The notes under the pieces: model-generated | Seen by the model: the letters and a program-made list of their open reading frames with translations, nothing else | Told to the model about the DNA's origin: nothing | Database searches by the model: none | In this document: piece by piece, positions 16,915-24,880 of the stretch | Numbering within the stretch: the stretch's first letter is position 1 | Layout: each line of letters opens with the position of its first letter | From: Bradyrhizobium neotropicale | GTDB taxonomy: Bacteria; Pseudomonadota; Alphaproteobacteria; Rhizobiales; Xanthobacteraceae | DNA length: 64,000 nucleotides | Assembly (NCBI RefSeq): GCF_001641695.1 | Contig: NZ_LSEF01000061.1 | Coordinates: 124,001 to 188,000, forward strand | Direction: 5' to 3' | Position numbers and translations under genes: made by a program

Positions 16915-18132
16915 ATGGCGACCAACACTTTTGGCCGACGCGGCGCGGTGGCGCCACCCCCAAGAGCATCGTTTCAACCCGTCGCCGCGCCGATCGCGTC
17001 AGCGGTCGTGCGCGACCGCGCTCGGTCCTTGTCCAGTGAGGGGACGCTTTTTGGCGACAACAAGCTTCTGGCCGATATCCCTTTCCTCACCATTGGCCTG
17101 ATTTTCGGTCTGCTCCTGATCTTCGCTCTGCAACGCAGTCTGGCCATCGACATTGCGCCGGACGGCTCACTCGATGTCCACTCGCTGATCGCTCAGGGCG
17201 CGTCCGGCTATGATCTGGTTGTCGGAAGGGGAGAGTGGTGGCGGATTGGCCTTGCGCCGCTTCTGCATGGCAGCGATTGGCACCTCATAGGCAACGCCAT
17301 TGCGCTGTTCATCGTCGGCGTCAGGCTGGAGCCTCTGATCGGCCGTGGCTGGTTTTCGCTGATCTTTGTTGCCAGTGCGTTGGTCGGCGAGGCCGGCTCG
17401 CTCCTGGGCAATGCGCCCGGCGTGCCAGGCGTCGGTGCGTCCGGCGCCATTACCGGGCTCATCGCCGCGCTGTTTGTCGCGAGCTTCGATCCCGAAGCGG
17501 ACGCCGATCAAACAATGTCGAGACTGAAGACGTCGCTCTTCTTCGGTGTTCCCGCACTGCTGCCGCTTGCCTTTGGAGCCTCCGGCAATGTTGACTATTT
17601 TGCCCATGCTGGTGGTGCGCTGGCCGGCGGCGCGCTTGCCATCATGCCGTGGCTCGTCTTCTGGTCCTATGACAGCCTGCCGCGGAGCGCCAGTATGACG
17701 CTGCTCGCAGGATGCGTCGGATCTCTGATCTGCGCCGGCTTCGCCGCTGCTCATTATTCGTCCTACATGGCCGACGCCGCGCACTATATCCCCGCGTCGG
17801 AAATGCCGGCGAATGGCGACGAGCGCGTCAGCCGGTCTTTCGATCTCGTCACCCGCTACCCGAAAGACCCGCGGGCTCATCTGTTCCATGCGATCTTCCT
17901 CATGGGACAAAAGAGCTTCGCTGCCGCCGAGGCGGAAGTGCGAACCGCCATGTCGCTCGCCGCATCAGATGTGGCGGGCGGGCCGGTGCGCTCCGCGGCG
18001 CCGGCCGTGATGGCGGTGGTGCTGTACGCGCAGGGACGTGACAGTGAGGCGAAGGCCATGGCGGCCGAGCCGTGCCGTGCCAAGCAGGGTGAGGTGCGTC
18101 GTATCTTGGAGAAGACGAAGTTGTGCGGTTGA
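16915..18132 (+). CDS. rhomboid-family intramembrane serine protease with TPR-like C-terminus
   Basis: 405 residues. A cytoplasmic N-terminal tail of about 60 residues precedes six or seven membrane helices. The rhomboid signature is present: HLIGNAIALF in the second helix region, nucleophile Ser in GVGASGAITGLIAALF, and catalytic His in DYFAHAGGALAGGALA. The C-terminal about 110 residues, after the last helix, resemble a TPR pair (RSFDLVTRYPKDPRAHLFHA, then FAAAEAEVRTAMSLA). Rhomboids cut membrane helices; the target is unknown. The gene sits between duplicated copies of the cupin tail/element/permease DNA, implying later insertion at this place. Confidence 0.85.
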   Translation: MATNTFGRRGAVAPPPRASFQPVAAPIASAVVRDRARSLSSEGTLFGDNKLLADIPFLTIGLIFGLLLIFALQRSLAIDIAPDGSLDVHSLIAQGASGYDLVVGRGEWWRIGLAPLLHGSDWHLIGNAIALFIVGVRLEPLIGRGWFSLIFVASALVGEAGSLLGNAPGVPGVGASGAITGLIAALFVASFDPEADADQTMSRLKTSLFFGVPALLPLAFGASGNVDYFAHAGGALAGGALAIMPWLVFWSYDSLPRSASMTLLAGCVGSLICAGFAAAHYSSYMADAAHYIPASEMPANGDERVSRSFDLVTRYPKDPRAHLFHAIFLMGQKSFAAAEAEVRTAMSLAASDVAGGPVRSAAPAVMAVVLYAQGRDSEAKAMAAEPCRAKQGEVRRILEKTKLCG

Positions 18133-18138
18133 CCGGAA

Positions 18139-18190
18139 GGTGGAGCTGAAGGCGTAGGCACTGTTAGGAGGGCGCCCACTTCTCTCCGTT
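18139..18190 (+). repeat. second copy of the cupin gene's 3' end
   Basis: GGTGGAGCTGAAGGCGTAGG and the following 30 bases match 16449-16503, the end of the cupin gene and its downstream spacer, with a few substitutions and small gaps. It begins right after the rhomboid stop and leads into another palindromic element, exactly as at the first copy. Confidence 0.8.
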
Positions 18191-18314
18191 GTCATTCCGG
18201 GGCGCGTGCAGCGCGAGCCCGGAATCCATTTCACCGCAAGCGCTGACGCTCGATGGATTCTCTGATGCGCAATTGCGCATCATAGCTCGCGACTTCGTCG
18301 CGCACCGGAATGAC
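18191..18314. repeat. CGTCATTCCGGGGCGC palindromic element, variant right arm
   Basis: The left arm is standard; the right arm holds TGATGCGCAATTGCGCATCA at 18263-18282. Its right arm is nearly identical, as reverse complement, to the left arm of the 16.5-kb copy. It lies just downstream of the permease gene. Confidence 0.9.
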
Positions 18315-18326
18315 AGGCGGAGAGAG

Positions 18327-19577
18327 CTAACTCAACACCCCCACGATCGCGCCCATCAGGCAGGTCGTCAGTGTCCCCGATACGATCGACTTCAGTCCGA
18401 GCGCGTTGATCTCGTCGCGCCGCTTGGGCGCCATCACCCCTAAGCCGCCGATCATGATGCCGAGGCTGGCGAAATTGGCGAAGCCGCACATCGCATAGAG
18501 CATGATCAGGCGCGAGCGTGCATCGAGCGCGTCCGGCGACAGCTTCGACAGATCGACATAGGCGATCAATTCGTTGAGCACGGTTTTCGTGCCCATGAGA
18601 CTGCCGGCCGTGACGGCCTGATCCCAGGGCAGGCCCATCAGCCAGCACACCGGCGCCATCACCAGCCCGAGCAGCCGTTGCAGCGAGATCGCGGCGCCGC
18701 CAATGTTGGGCAGCAGGCCGAGGATGGCGTTGACGAGATAGACCAGCGCCACCAGCACCAGCAGCATCGCGACGATGTTGAGCAGCAGCTCGAGGCCTGC
18801 GCTCGTGCCTTTCACGATGGCATCCATCGTGCTGGAGACCTCCATCTCGGGATCCTCCAGCGCGCCGCCGGTGCGCTTGTCGCTGGTCTCGGGCACCATG
18901 ATCAGGCTGACGAGGATCGCAGCCGGCGCGCCGAGCACGGATGCGATGACGAAATGCGCGGCTGCATCGGGGATCAGCGGCGCCAGCAGCGTCGCATAGA
19001 GCACGAGCACCGTGCCGGCGATGCCGGCCATGCCGCCGGTCATCACCAGGAACAATTCGCTGCGGGTCATCTGCGCCAGATACGGCCGCACGAACAGCGG
19101 CGCCTCGACCATGCCGAGGAAGATGTTGGCGGCGGTCGACAGCCCGACCGCGCCGCCGACGCCGAGCGTACGTTCGAGCAGCCAGGCCATGCCGCGCACG
19201 ATCGGCGGCAGTACGCGCCAATAGAACAGCAGCGTCGTCAGCACGCTCATGACCAGGACGATCGGCAGGGCCTGGAACGCCAGGATGAAGTCGGCTCCGG
19301 GCACCTTGACGTCGAAGGGCGGGGGGCCGCCCCCGATATAGCCGAACACGAAGGACGAGCCGGCGCGCGAAGCCGACGAGATCGCGCCGACTGCGTCGTT
19401 GATGGCGCCGAAGGCGTGCGCGACGACCGGCAGCTTCAACAGGACGACCGCGGTGACAAGAGTGACGACGAGCCCGATCGCCGCCTGGCGCAGCGAGACC
19501 GCGCGGCGGTTTTCGCCGAGCGCCCAGGCGATCAGCAGCAATGCAAAAATGCCGAGTGCCGATTGCAACCGCAGCAT
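18327..19577 (-). CDS. concentrative nucleoside transporter (CNT/NupC family)
   Basis: 416 residues from ATG 19577. Family marks are the gate-domain text FVFGYIGGG, ALPIVLVMSVLTTLLFYWRVLPPIVRGMAW (read in parts), AANIFLGMVEAPLFVRPYL with the nucleoside-binding N and E, SELFLVMTGGMAGIAGTVL, and the C-terminal GTKTVLNELIAYVDL and CGFANFASLGI. About ten hydrophobic segments. It should import nucleosides with protons or sodium. A partial copy of codons near the C-terminus is stranded 1.8 kb away at 16650-16748. Confidence 0.93.
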   Translation of the reverse strand: MLRLQSALGIFALLLIAWALGENRRAVSLRQAAIGLVVTLVTAVVLLKLPVVAHAFGAINDAVGAISSASRAGSSFVFGYIGGGPPPFDVKVPGADFILAFQALPIVLVMSVLTTLLFYWRVLPPIVRGMAWLLERTLGVGGAVGLSTAANIFLGMVEAPLFVRPYLAQMTRSELFLVMTGGMAGIAGTVLVLYATLLAPLIPDAAAHFVIASVLGAPAAILVSLIMVPETSDKRTGGALEDPEMEVSSTMDAIVKGTSAGLELLLNIVAMLLVLVALVYLVNAILGLLPNIGGAAISLQRLLGLVMAPVCWLMGLPWDQAVTAGSLMGTKTVLNELIAYVDLSKLSPDALDARSRLIMLYAMCGFANFASLGIMIGGLGVMAPKRRDEINALGLKSIVSGTLTTCLMGAIVGVLS

Positions 19578-19722
19578 GATGTCCCCAAACCCCCAATGAT
19601 TATGGCAGCTCGTGCATTGCAAACGCAATGCCGGGAGCTGACCAAAGCCTCCCGCTGTTGACAAGCAAGCCGGTGTCAGCCACGCGGGGCTACGTCAAGA
19701 TCCGGCGCGGATGGTCGAATAG

Positions 19723-20973
19723 GTGAGTCAAGAGCTAAGTGAAGGGCAGGCGGTGCCGGCGAATCCGCCGGTCAGTGCCCGCGCGCTCCTCTCCCATCGC
19801 GCCTTCCTGTTCTTCCTGCTCTCGCGCAGCCTGTCGCGCTTTTCCAGCCAGATCGCGGCGGTCGCGATCGGTTGGCAGATCTACGATCTCACCGGCTCGG
19901 CCTTCGACCTCGGCATGGTCGGGCTCGTGCAGTTCCTTCCCACGGCGCTGCTGGTGTTCGTCGCCGGCCACGCCGCCGACCGCTTCGAGCGCAAGCGCGT
20001 CGTGCAGCTCTGCCAGCTCGTGGAAGCGGCGACCGCGCTCTATCTCGCCGTCATCACCTGGCTCGGCGCGGTCGGCGAGGTGCAGATTTTCGTCGCGACC
20101 TTCGTGCTCGGCATCGCCGGAGCCTTCGAGAGCCCGACGACCGCGGCGATGCTGCCGCTGATCGCACCGCAGGGATCGCTCCAGCGCGCGACCGCGATCT
20201 CGAGCGGCGCGGCGCAGGTCGCGACCATCACCGGGCCCGCGCTCGGCGGCTTCGCCTATGCGATCGCACCGCATCTCGCTTACGCCGTGATGGTGCTGTT
20301 CTGGCTTCTCGGCATGATCCTGACCGGCTTCATCCGGCCGCGCCCGCAGGCGATCGCCAAGGATGCGAGCGGGGACAACATCTTTGCCGGCGTCCGCTTC
20401 ATCCGCGGCAATCCGGCGATCCTCGGTACCATCTCGCTCGACTTGTTCGCCGTGCTGTTCGGCGGCGTCACCGCGCTCTTGCCGATCTATGCCCGTGACA
20501 TCCTGCAGACCGGCCCGGTCGGGCTCGGCGTGCTGCGCGCCGCGCCCGCGGTTGGCGCGCTGCTGATGACCATGGTGCTGGCGCGACACGCCATCTCGCG
20601 GCATGTCGGCCTGCGCATGTTCCAGGCCGTGATCGTGTTCGGGGTTGCCACCGTCGTCTTCGCGCTGTCGTCCTGGATGTGGCTCTCGGTGCTGTCGCTC
20701 GCAATTCTCGGTGCGGCCGACACGATCAGCGTCGTGATCCGCTTCTCGCTGGTGCAGTTGGCTACGCCCGACGAAATGCGCGGCCGCGTCGGTGCGGTGA
20801 ACTTCCTCTTCATCAACGCCTCGAACCAGCTCGGCCAGTTCGAGAGCGGCCTGACAGCCGCACTGTTCGGCGCCATGCCCGCTGCCGTGCTCGGTGGTGT
20901 CTGTACCGTCGCGGTGGCGCTATTGTGGATGAAGCTGTTTCCGAGCCTTCGGCAGGTGGAGAGTCTGGAGTAG
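19723..20973 (+). CDS. MFS transporter (EntS/MdtH-like exporter family)
   Basis: 416 residues from GTG 19723; no strong Shine-Dalgarno is visible. Twelve hydrophobic segments, with FLFFLLSRSLSRFSSQIAAV and QIYDLTGSAFDLGMVGL at the start, motif A-like GHAADRFERKRVV in the 2-3 loop, and PDEMRGRVGAVNFLFI in the second half, which is the pattern of the enterobactin exporter-like MFS group. Substrate unknown; export is more likely than uptake. A 29-bp perfect inverted repeat 21 bases after the stop may serve as terminator. Confidence 0.88.
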   Translation: MSQELSEGQAVPANPPVSARALLSHRAFLFFLLSRSLSRFSSQIAAVAIGWQIYDLTGSAFDLGMVGLVQFLPTALLVFVAGHAADRFERKRVVQLCQLVEAATALYLAVITWLGAVGEVQIFVATFVLGIAGAFESPTTAAMLPLIAPQGSLQRATAISSGAAQVATITGPALGGFAYAIAPHLAYAVMVLFWLLGMILTGFIRPRPQAIAKDASGDNIFAGVRFIRGNPAILGTISLDLFAVLFGGVTALLPIYARDILQTGPVGLGVLRAAPAVGALLMTMVLARHAISRHVGLRMFQAVIVFGVATVVFALSSWMWLSVLSLAILGAADTISVVIRFSLVQLATPDEMRGRVGAVNFLFINASNQLGQFESGLTAALFGAMPAAVLGGVCTVAVALLWMKLFPSLRQVESLE

Positions 20974-20993
20974 GGGTCTGAGCCCCCTCCGCC

Positions 20994-21071
20994 GTCATTG
21001 CGAGCGCAGCGAAGCAATCCAGAATCCCTCCGCAGAAAGACTCTGGATTGCTTCGCTGCGCTCGCAATGAC
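20994..21071. repeat. GTCATTGCGAGCGCAGCGAA inverted repeat
   Basis: Perfect 29-base arms (20994-21022 and 21043-21071) around a 20-base loop. This GTCATTGCGAGCG family is distinct from the CGTCATTCCGGGG family, though both start with GTCATT. It follows the MFS gene. Confidence 0.9.
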
Positions 21072-21194
21072 AATTGTAGAGGCAGTGCACGGGATTACGT
21101 CATCTCACCCCGCCAGCCGAGCAGCAGTCGGCGCCCCTTGACGCCTACTGTGCATGGGGTTGTTTTTCAGTTTTTGAATAAGGCGCAGGGCGCC

Positions 21195-21222
21195 AGCCCT
21201 CTCCCGCAAGCGGGAGAGGGCT
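21195..21222. terminator. strong 12-bp hairpin downstream of the SDR gene
   Basis: AGCCCTCTCCCG and CGGGAGAGGGCT pair perfectly around CAAG, 11 bases beyond the SDR stop. There is no T-run. It belongs to the CTCTCCCGCAAG repeat family also seen at 27.9-29.0 kb and may act as terminator or RNA stabiliser. Confidence 0.55.
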
Positions 21223-21233
21223 GAGGAAAGACC

Positions 21234-21992
21234 TTAGCCGCGCCCGACGAACGGCATCTTGGTGGCCATGACCGTCATGGTCAGCACGTTGGCATCGAGC
21301 GGCAGGCCCGCCATGTAGGCGACGGCATCGCCGACTGCTTTCGCGTCCATGCGCGGCTCGTGCTTGGTCGTGCCGTCGGGCTGCAGCACGCCGGGGCCGT
21401 TGACCATGCGGTCGGTCATCGGCGTTGCCGCGTTGCCGATGTCGACCTGGCCGACGGCGATGTCGTACATGCGGCCGTCGAGGTTGCTGGCCTTGGTCAG
21501 GCCCGTGATGGCGTGCTTGGTCGAGGTGTAGGCGGCCGAGAACGGCCGCGGCGCATGGGCCGAGATCGAGCCGTTGTTGATGATGCGGCCGCCGCGCGGG
21601 GTCTGGTCCTTCATGATGCGGAAGGCGTGCTGGGTGCACAGGAACGGGCCGGTGAGATTGGTGTTCACCACCGCCTGCCACTGTTCGAGGCTGAGGTCCT
21701 CGAAGTTGACGGGCGGCGCGCCCATGCCGGCATTGTTGAAGAGCACGTCGAGACGGCCATAGGTCTCCTTCACCTTGGCGAACAGCGCGGCGATCGAGTC
21801 CGGTTTGGTCATGTCGGCGGTGACGCAGAGGCTCTTGCCGGCTGGACCGAGCTTTGCCGTCTCCTCGAGCATGTCGAGCCGGCGACCGGTGAGCACCACG
21901 GTGAAGCCGGTGTTCATCAGCGCCAGCGCTGCCGCGCGTCCGACGCCGGTGCCGGCGCCCGTCACCACTGCGATCTTCTTTGCTTCACTCAT
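21234..21992 (-). CDS. short-chain dehydrogenase/reductase
   Basis: 252 residues, classical SDR. Cofactor motif TGAGTGVGRAAALALMNTG (TGxxxGxG), NNAGMG at about 88, catalytic Ser in IINNGSISA and YTSTK (Tyr-x3-Lys). TGRRLDMLEE after the second strand has Arg residues where an NADP phosphate would sit, suggesting NADPH. Substrate unknown. It ends on the same strand as and 26 bases after the Anbu peptidase gene, so it could be the last gene of that transcript. Confidence 0.92.
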   Translation of the reverse strand: MSEAKKIAVVTGAGTGVGRAAALALMNTGFTVVLTGRRLDMLEETAKLGPAGKSLCVTADMTKPDSIAALFAKVKETYGRLDVLFNNAGMGAPPVNFEDLSLEQWQAVVNTNLTGPFLCTQHAFRIMKDQTPRGGRIINNGSISAHAPRPFSAAYTSTKHAITGLTKASNLDGRMYDIAVGQVDIGNAATPMTDRMVNGPGVLQPDGTTKHEPRMDAKAVGDAVAYMAGLPLDANVLTMTVMATKMPFVGRG

Positions 21993-22018
21993 TGTTTCCT
22001 GCCTTTTCTCTGGAGCTG

Positions 22019-22777
22019 TCAGGTTTTGGGTTCTTTTTCATTCTTGTAGGGCGGCCGCGGGATGTTCTGATGCGCGGCGCGCAAGGCCGCCGACCAGCGC
22101 GAGCGCAGATCGTGGAAATAGGGCTCGCCGGCCTCGATGCGGTGATTGAGATCGGCATCGCAGGCATCCGCGCGCACCACCAGCACGTCGATGGGAAGGC
22201 CGACGCCGAGATTGGAGCGCATCGTCGAGTCCATCGAGATCAGGCCGGTCTTCAGCGCCTCGTAGAGTTCGACGTCGTAATGCATGGCGCGGTCGAGCAC
22301 CGGCTTGCCGTATTTGTGTTCGCCGATCTGCAGGTACGGCGTGTCGGTGGTGCATTCGATGAAATTGCCGGCGGTGTAGACCATGAACAGGCGCATGCGC
22401 GCACCCTTGATCTGGCCGCCGAACAGGAAGGACACGTCGAACGAGACGTCTTCGGATTTCAGCGCCGGTCCTTCGGTGGCGTGCACCGCCCGGATCGCGC
22501 GGCCGATGCGCTGTGCCGCCTGGAACATGGTCGGCGCGTTCATCAGCGTCTCGATCTCGCCCGTGTCGGGATCTTCCAGGCCCTCGGTCAGGGTCGACAG
22601 CACCGACTGGCTGATGGCGAGATTGCCCGCGCTCGCAATCGCCATGATGCGCTCGCCGGGCTTGGAGAAGATGTGGAGCTTGCGGAAGGTCGAGACGTTG
22701 TCGAGGCCGGCATTGGTGCGGGTGTCGGCGATCATGACGAGCCCGTCCCGAACCAGGATTCCGCAACAATAGGTCAT
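22019..22777 (-). CDS. Anbu, proteasome-like peptidase
   Basis: 252 residues. It begins MTYCCGILVRDGLVMIADTR, so Thr2 would be the N-terminal nucleophile after Met removal, and SAGNLAISQSVL and GARMRLFMVYTAGNFIECT fit the Anbu (ancestral beta-subunit) group of Ntn hydrolases. Anbu forms ring or spiral assemblies; its target is not known. It is encoded with an alpha-E protein, a circularly permuted ATP-grasp and a transglutaminase-like peptidase, a widely conserved cluster predicted to make and remove a peptide tag or product. A palindromic repeat separates it from the transglutaminase gene. Confidence 0.92.
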   Translation of the reverse strand: MTYCCGILVRDGLVMIADTRTNAGLDNVSTFRKLHIFSKPGERIMAIASAGNLAISQSVLSTLTEGLEDPDTGEIETLMNAPTMFQAAQRIGRAIRAVHATEGPALKSEDVSFDVSFLFGGQIKGARMRLFMVYTAGNFIECTTDTPYLQIGEHKYGKPVLDRAMHYDVELYEALKTGLISMDSTMRSNLGVGLPIDVLVVRADACDADLNHRIEAGEPYFHDLRSRWSAALRAAHQNIPRPPYKNEKEPKT

Positions 22778-22865
22778 TTCCAGTCCCCGAACGCGTTTGC
22801 GCGGAATTACTAGCCAATTTCAAAGGCCGGTCCAACCCCAATTCCCGTGAGGCGGCTGGGTGAGT

Positions 22866-22969
22866 TCGTCATTCCGGGGCGCGACGAAGGCGCGAGCCCG
22901 GAATCCACTTCATCCCAAGCGCTGAGGCCTGATGCCGGGTTCGCGCTGGCGCGCGCCCCGGCATGACGA
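22866..22969. repeat. CGTCATTCCGGGGCGC palindromic element inside the Anbu operon
   Basis: Paired arms, right arm degenerate (CCCCGGCATGACG). It lies between the transglutaminase-like gene and the Anbu gene, so its hairpins would be part of the mRNA. Confidence 0.88.
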
Positions 22970-22978
22970 GCTAGACAG

Positions 22979-23824
22979 TCACCCCTGCCACTGCGATTGC
23001 GACTGCCCGCCGCCGCGGCCGGCCTGCTCGACCTTGACCGCCACCGTCAGCGTCTCCAGGCCGCCGCCATAGCGGGTGCCGCGCACCGGGGCTGCGCCGA
23101 GATAGTCGAGCCCGATCGCGACGCGGACATGGGCATCGGTCGAGCAGATGCAGTTGGCCGGATCGAAGCCGATCCAGCCGAGATCCGGCACGAAGGCCTC
23201 CGCCCAGGCGTGGCCGGCATTCTGGTGGATGGTGCCGTCGGAGCGCAGGAAGTGGCCGGAGACGAAGCGCGCCGGCACGCCGCCGGTACGGGCGCAGGCA
23301 ATGAAGATATGCGCATAGTCCTGGCAGACGCCGCGCTTGAGCGTGAACGCCTCCGCCGCCGAGGTGCCGCTGTTGGTCGGGTCCTCGTCGAAGGTCATGT
23401 GGTCGCTGATCTGCGTCATCAAGGTGTGGAGGAAGCCGAGCGTGTCGCTCTCGGCTTCCGCGCGCAACTGACGCGCAACCGCGGACATCGCCGGATTGAC
23501 TTCGGTCAGCTCGGTCGTACGCAGGAACATGCCCGGTGGAAAGCGTTCATCGGTGCCGCGCAGCACGCCACCGGTGTCGTGCGTCTCGATCAGGCCCTCG
23601 GCAAAGATCTTGATGTCGCCGACAGACCCGCAGGACAGGACATGGGTGACGTTGCCGAAGGCGTCTTCATGGGTGTCGAGCTTGGTGTCGGTCGAGACGT
23701 CGATCTGCCATTCCGCCACATATTGCCCGTCATGGCTGCCGGGCGTCATGCGCAGGATCTGGATCACGCTCGTCGCCGGAGGTTCGTAGCGATAGGTCGT
23801 GGTGTGCTGGATTCGCAGGCGCAT
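22979..23824 (-). CDS. transglutaminase-like cysteine peptidase of the Anbu cluster
   Basis: 281 residues. An N-terminal beta region characteristic of bacterial transglutaminase-like proteins (MRLRIQHTTTYRYEPPATSV) precedes the catalytic domain. The triad is Cys in LKRGVCQDYAHIFIACAR, His in NAGHAWAEAFVP and Asp in GWIGFDPANC. Such proteins are papain-fold peptidases or amide transferases. In this cluster they are predicted to process peptides ligated by the ATP-grasp protein. The C-terminus is Gly/Gln/Ser-rich (GRGGGQSQSQWQG). Repeats flank the gene on both sides. Confidence 0.9.
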   Translation of the reverse strand: MRLRIQHTTTYRYEPPATSVIQILRMTPGSHDGQYVAEWQIDVSTDTKLDTHEDAFGNVTHVLSCGSVGDIKIFAEGLIETHDTGGVLRGTDERFPPGMFLRTTELTEVNPAMSAVARQLRAEAESDTLGFLHTLMTQISDHMTFDEDPTNSGTSAAEAFTLKRGVCQDYAHIFIACARTGGVPARFVSGHFLRSDGTIHQNAGHAWAEAFVPDLGWIGFDPANCICSTDAHVRVAIGLDYLGAAPVRGTRYGGGLETLTVAVKVEQAGRGGGQSQSQWQG

Positions 23825-23845
23825 GGTGGACCGGTTGTTCTGGCG

Positions 23846-23924
23846 TCGTCATTCCGGGGCGCCCGAAGCGCGCCCCCGGAATCTCGAGATTCCGGGTTCG
23901 CCCTGCGGGCGCCCCGGAATGACA
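23846..23924. repeat. CGTCATTCCGGGGCGC palindromic element, short form
   Basis: Arms are joined almost directly (about 78 bases overall) with GGAATCTCGAGATTCC at the centre. It lies between the alpha-E and transglutaminase-like genes of one operon. Confidence 0.88.
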
Positions 23925-23931
23925 GCTTGTA

Positions 23932-24876
23932 TCAGATCAAATACTGCCTCGTGATGATTTCGCCCAGCCTGGAATTGTCGGCAATGAATTCCTGAATGAA
24001 TTCATGCACGCCGTGCTGGAAAATGTCGTTCATGTTGGAGTGCTCCAACCGGTTGCGGATGCCGCGAGCGTGGCGCTGGGCCGGGCCTTGCCGGCCATAG
24101 GCGACGCCGATCTGGTCGAGGTTGCGCACGAGATTGCCGTAGCAGCTCGCGAGTGACCGCGGCAACGTGTCGTTGAGGATCAAGAGATCCGCGATCAGCC
24201 ACGGTTTCAGCGTCTCGCGATAGACCCAGTGATAGGCGGTGAGCGCCGACACCGAGCGCAGGATCGAGCTCCACTGATAGAAGTCGAGCGGGCCGCCGAC
24301 ATGCTCCTCCTCGGGCAGCAGCACGTGGTACTTCACGTCGAGGATGCGCGCGGTGTTGTCGGCGCGTTCGAGATGCACGCCCATCCGCGAGAACCAGTAG
24401 GCGTCGTTGCGCAGCATGGTGCGGTAGGCCGAGCCGTCGAAGCGTAGCGAGGTCTCCTGCACGAAGCGCAGGAACTTTGCCAGATCCTCGCGCGTCGAGG
24501 TGCCCTTGCTCCAGACCGCCTGGAGCTCGATCCAGGCCGAGTTGATGGTGTCCCACATCTCGCTGGTCAGCGCCGTGCGCACCGAGCGCGAGTTCAGCCG
24601 CGCCGCCTCGATGCAATTCCGGATCGACGACGGATTGTCCGCCGAGAAGGAGAGATAGTCGACGACGTTGGTTTCGTTGGCTTCCTGATATTGCTGATAG
24701 AAGCTTGCGGCGACGCCGGCGGTGAGCAGCGCCGAGTCCCATTCATTGGTCTTGCCGATATAGGCGGCGGGAAGCGCGGTAACGCGCAGCGTCGCATCGA
24801 TGGTGCGCGCGAGATATTCGGCCCGTTCGACGTAGCGGGCGAGCCAGTAGAGGTTTTCGGCGGTACGCGACAGCAT
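23932..24876 (-). CDS. alpha-E domain protein (DUF403) of the Anbu cluster
   Basis: 314 residues, all-helical. MLSRTAENLYWLARYVERAE is the family start; later marks are FLRFVQETSLRFDGSAYRT, DAYWFSRMGVHLERADNTAR and LDVKYHVLLPEE. The Arg/Glu-rich helices are conserved. The biochemical role is unknown, but the family nearly always accompanies cpATP-grasp proteins. It starts 4 bases after the ATP-grasp stop, indicating translational coupling. Confidence 0.93.
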   Translation of the reverse strand: MLSRTAENLYWLARYVERAEYLARTIDATLRVTALPAAYIGKTNEWDSALLTAGVAASFYQQYQEANETNVVDYLSFSADNPSSIRNCIEAARLNSRSVRTALTSEMWDTINSAWIELQAVWSKGTSTREDLAKFLRFVQETSLRFDGSAYRTMLRNDAYWFSRMGVHLERADNTARILDVKYHVLLPEEEHVGGPLDFYQWSSILRSVSALTAYHWVYRETLKPWLIADLLILNDTLPRSLASCYGNLVRNLDQIGVAYGRQGPAQRHARGIRNRLEHSNMNDIFQHGVHEFIQEFIADNSRLGEIITRQYLI

Positions 24877-24880
24877 CTCT

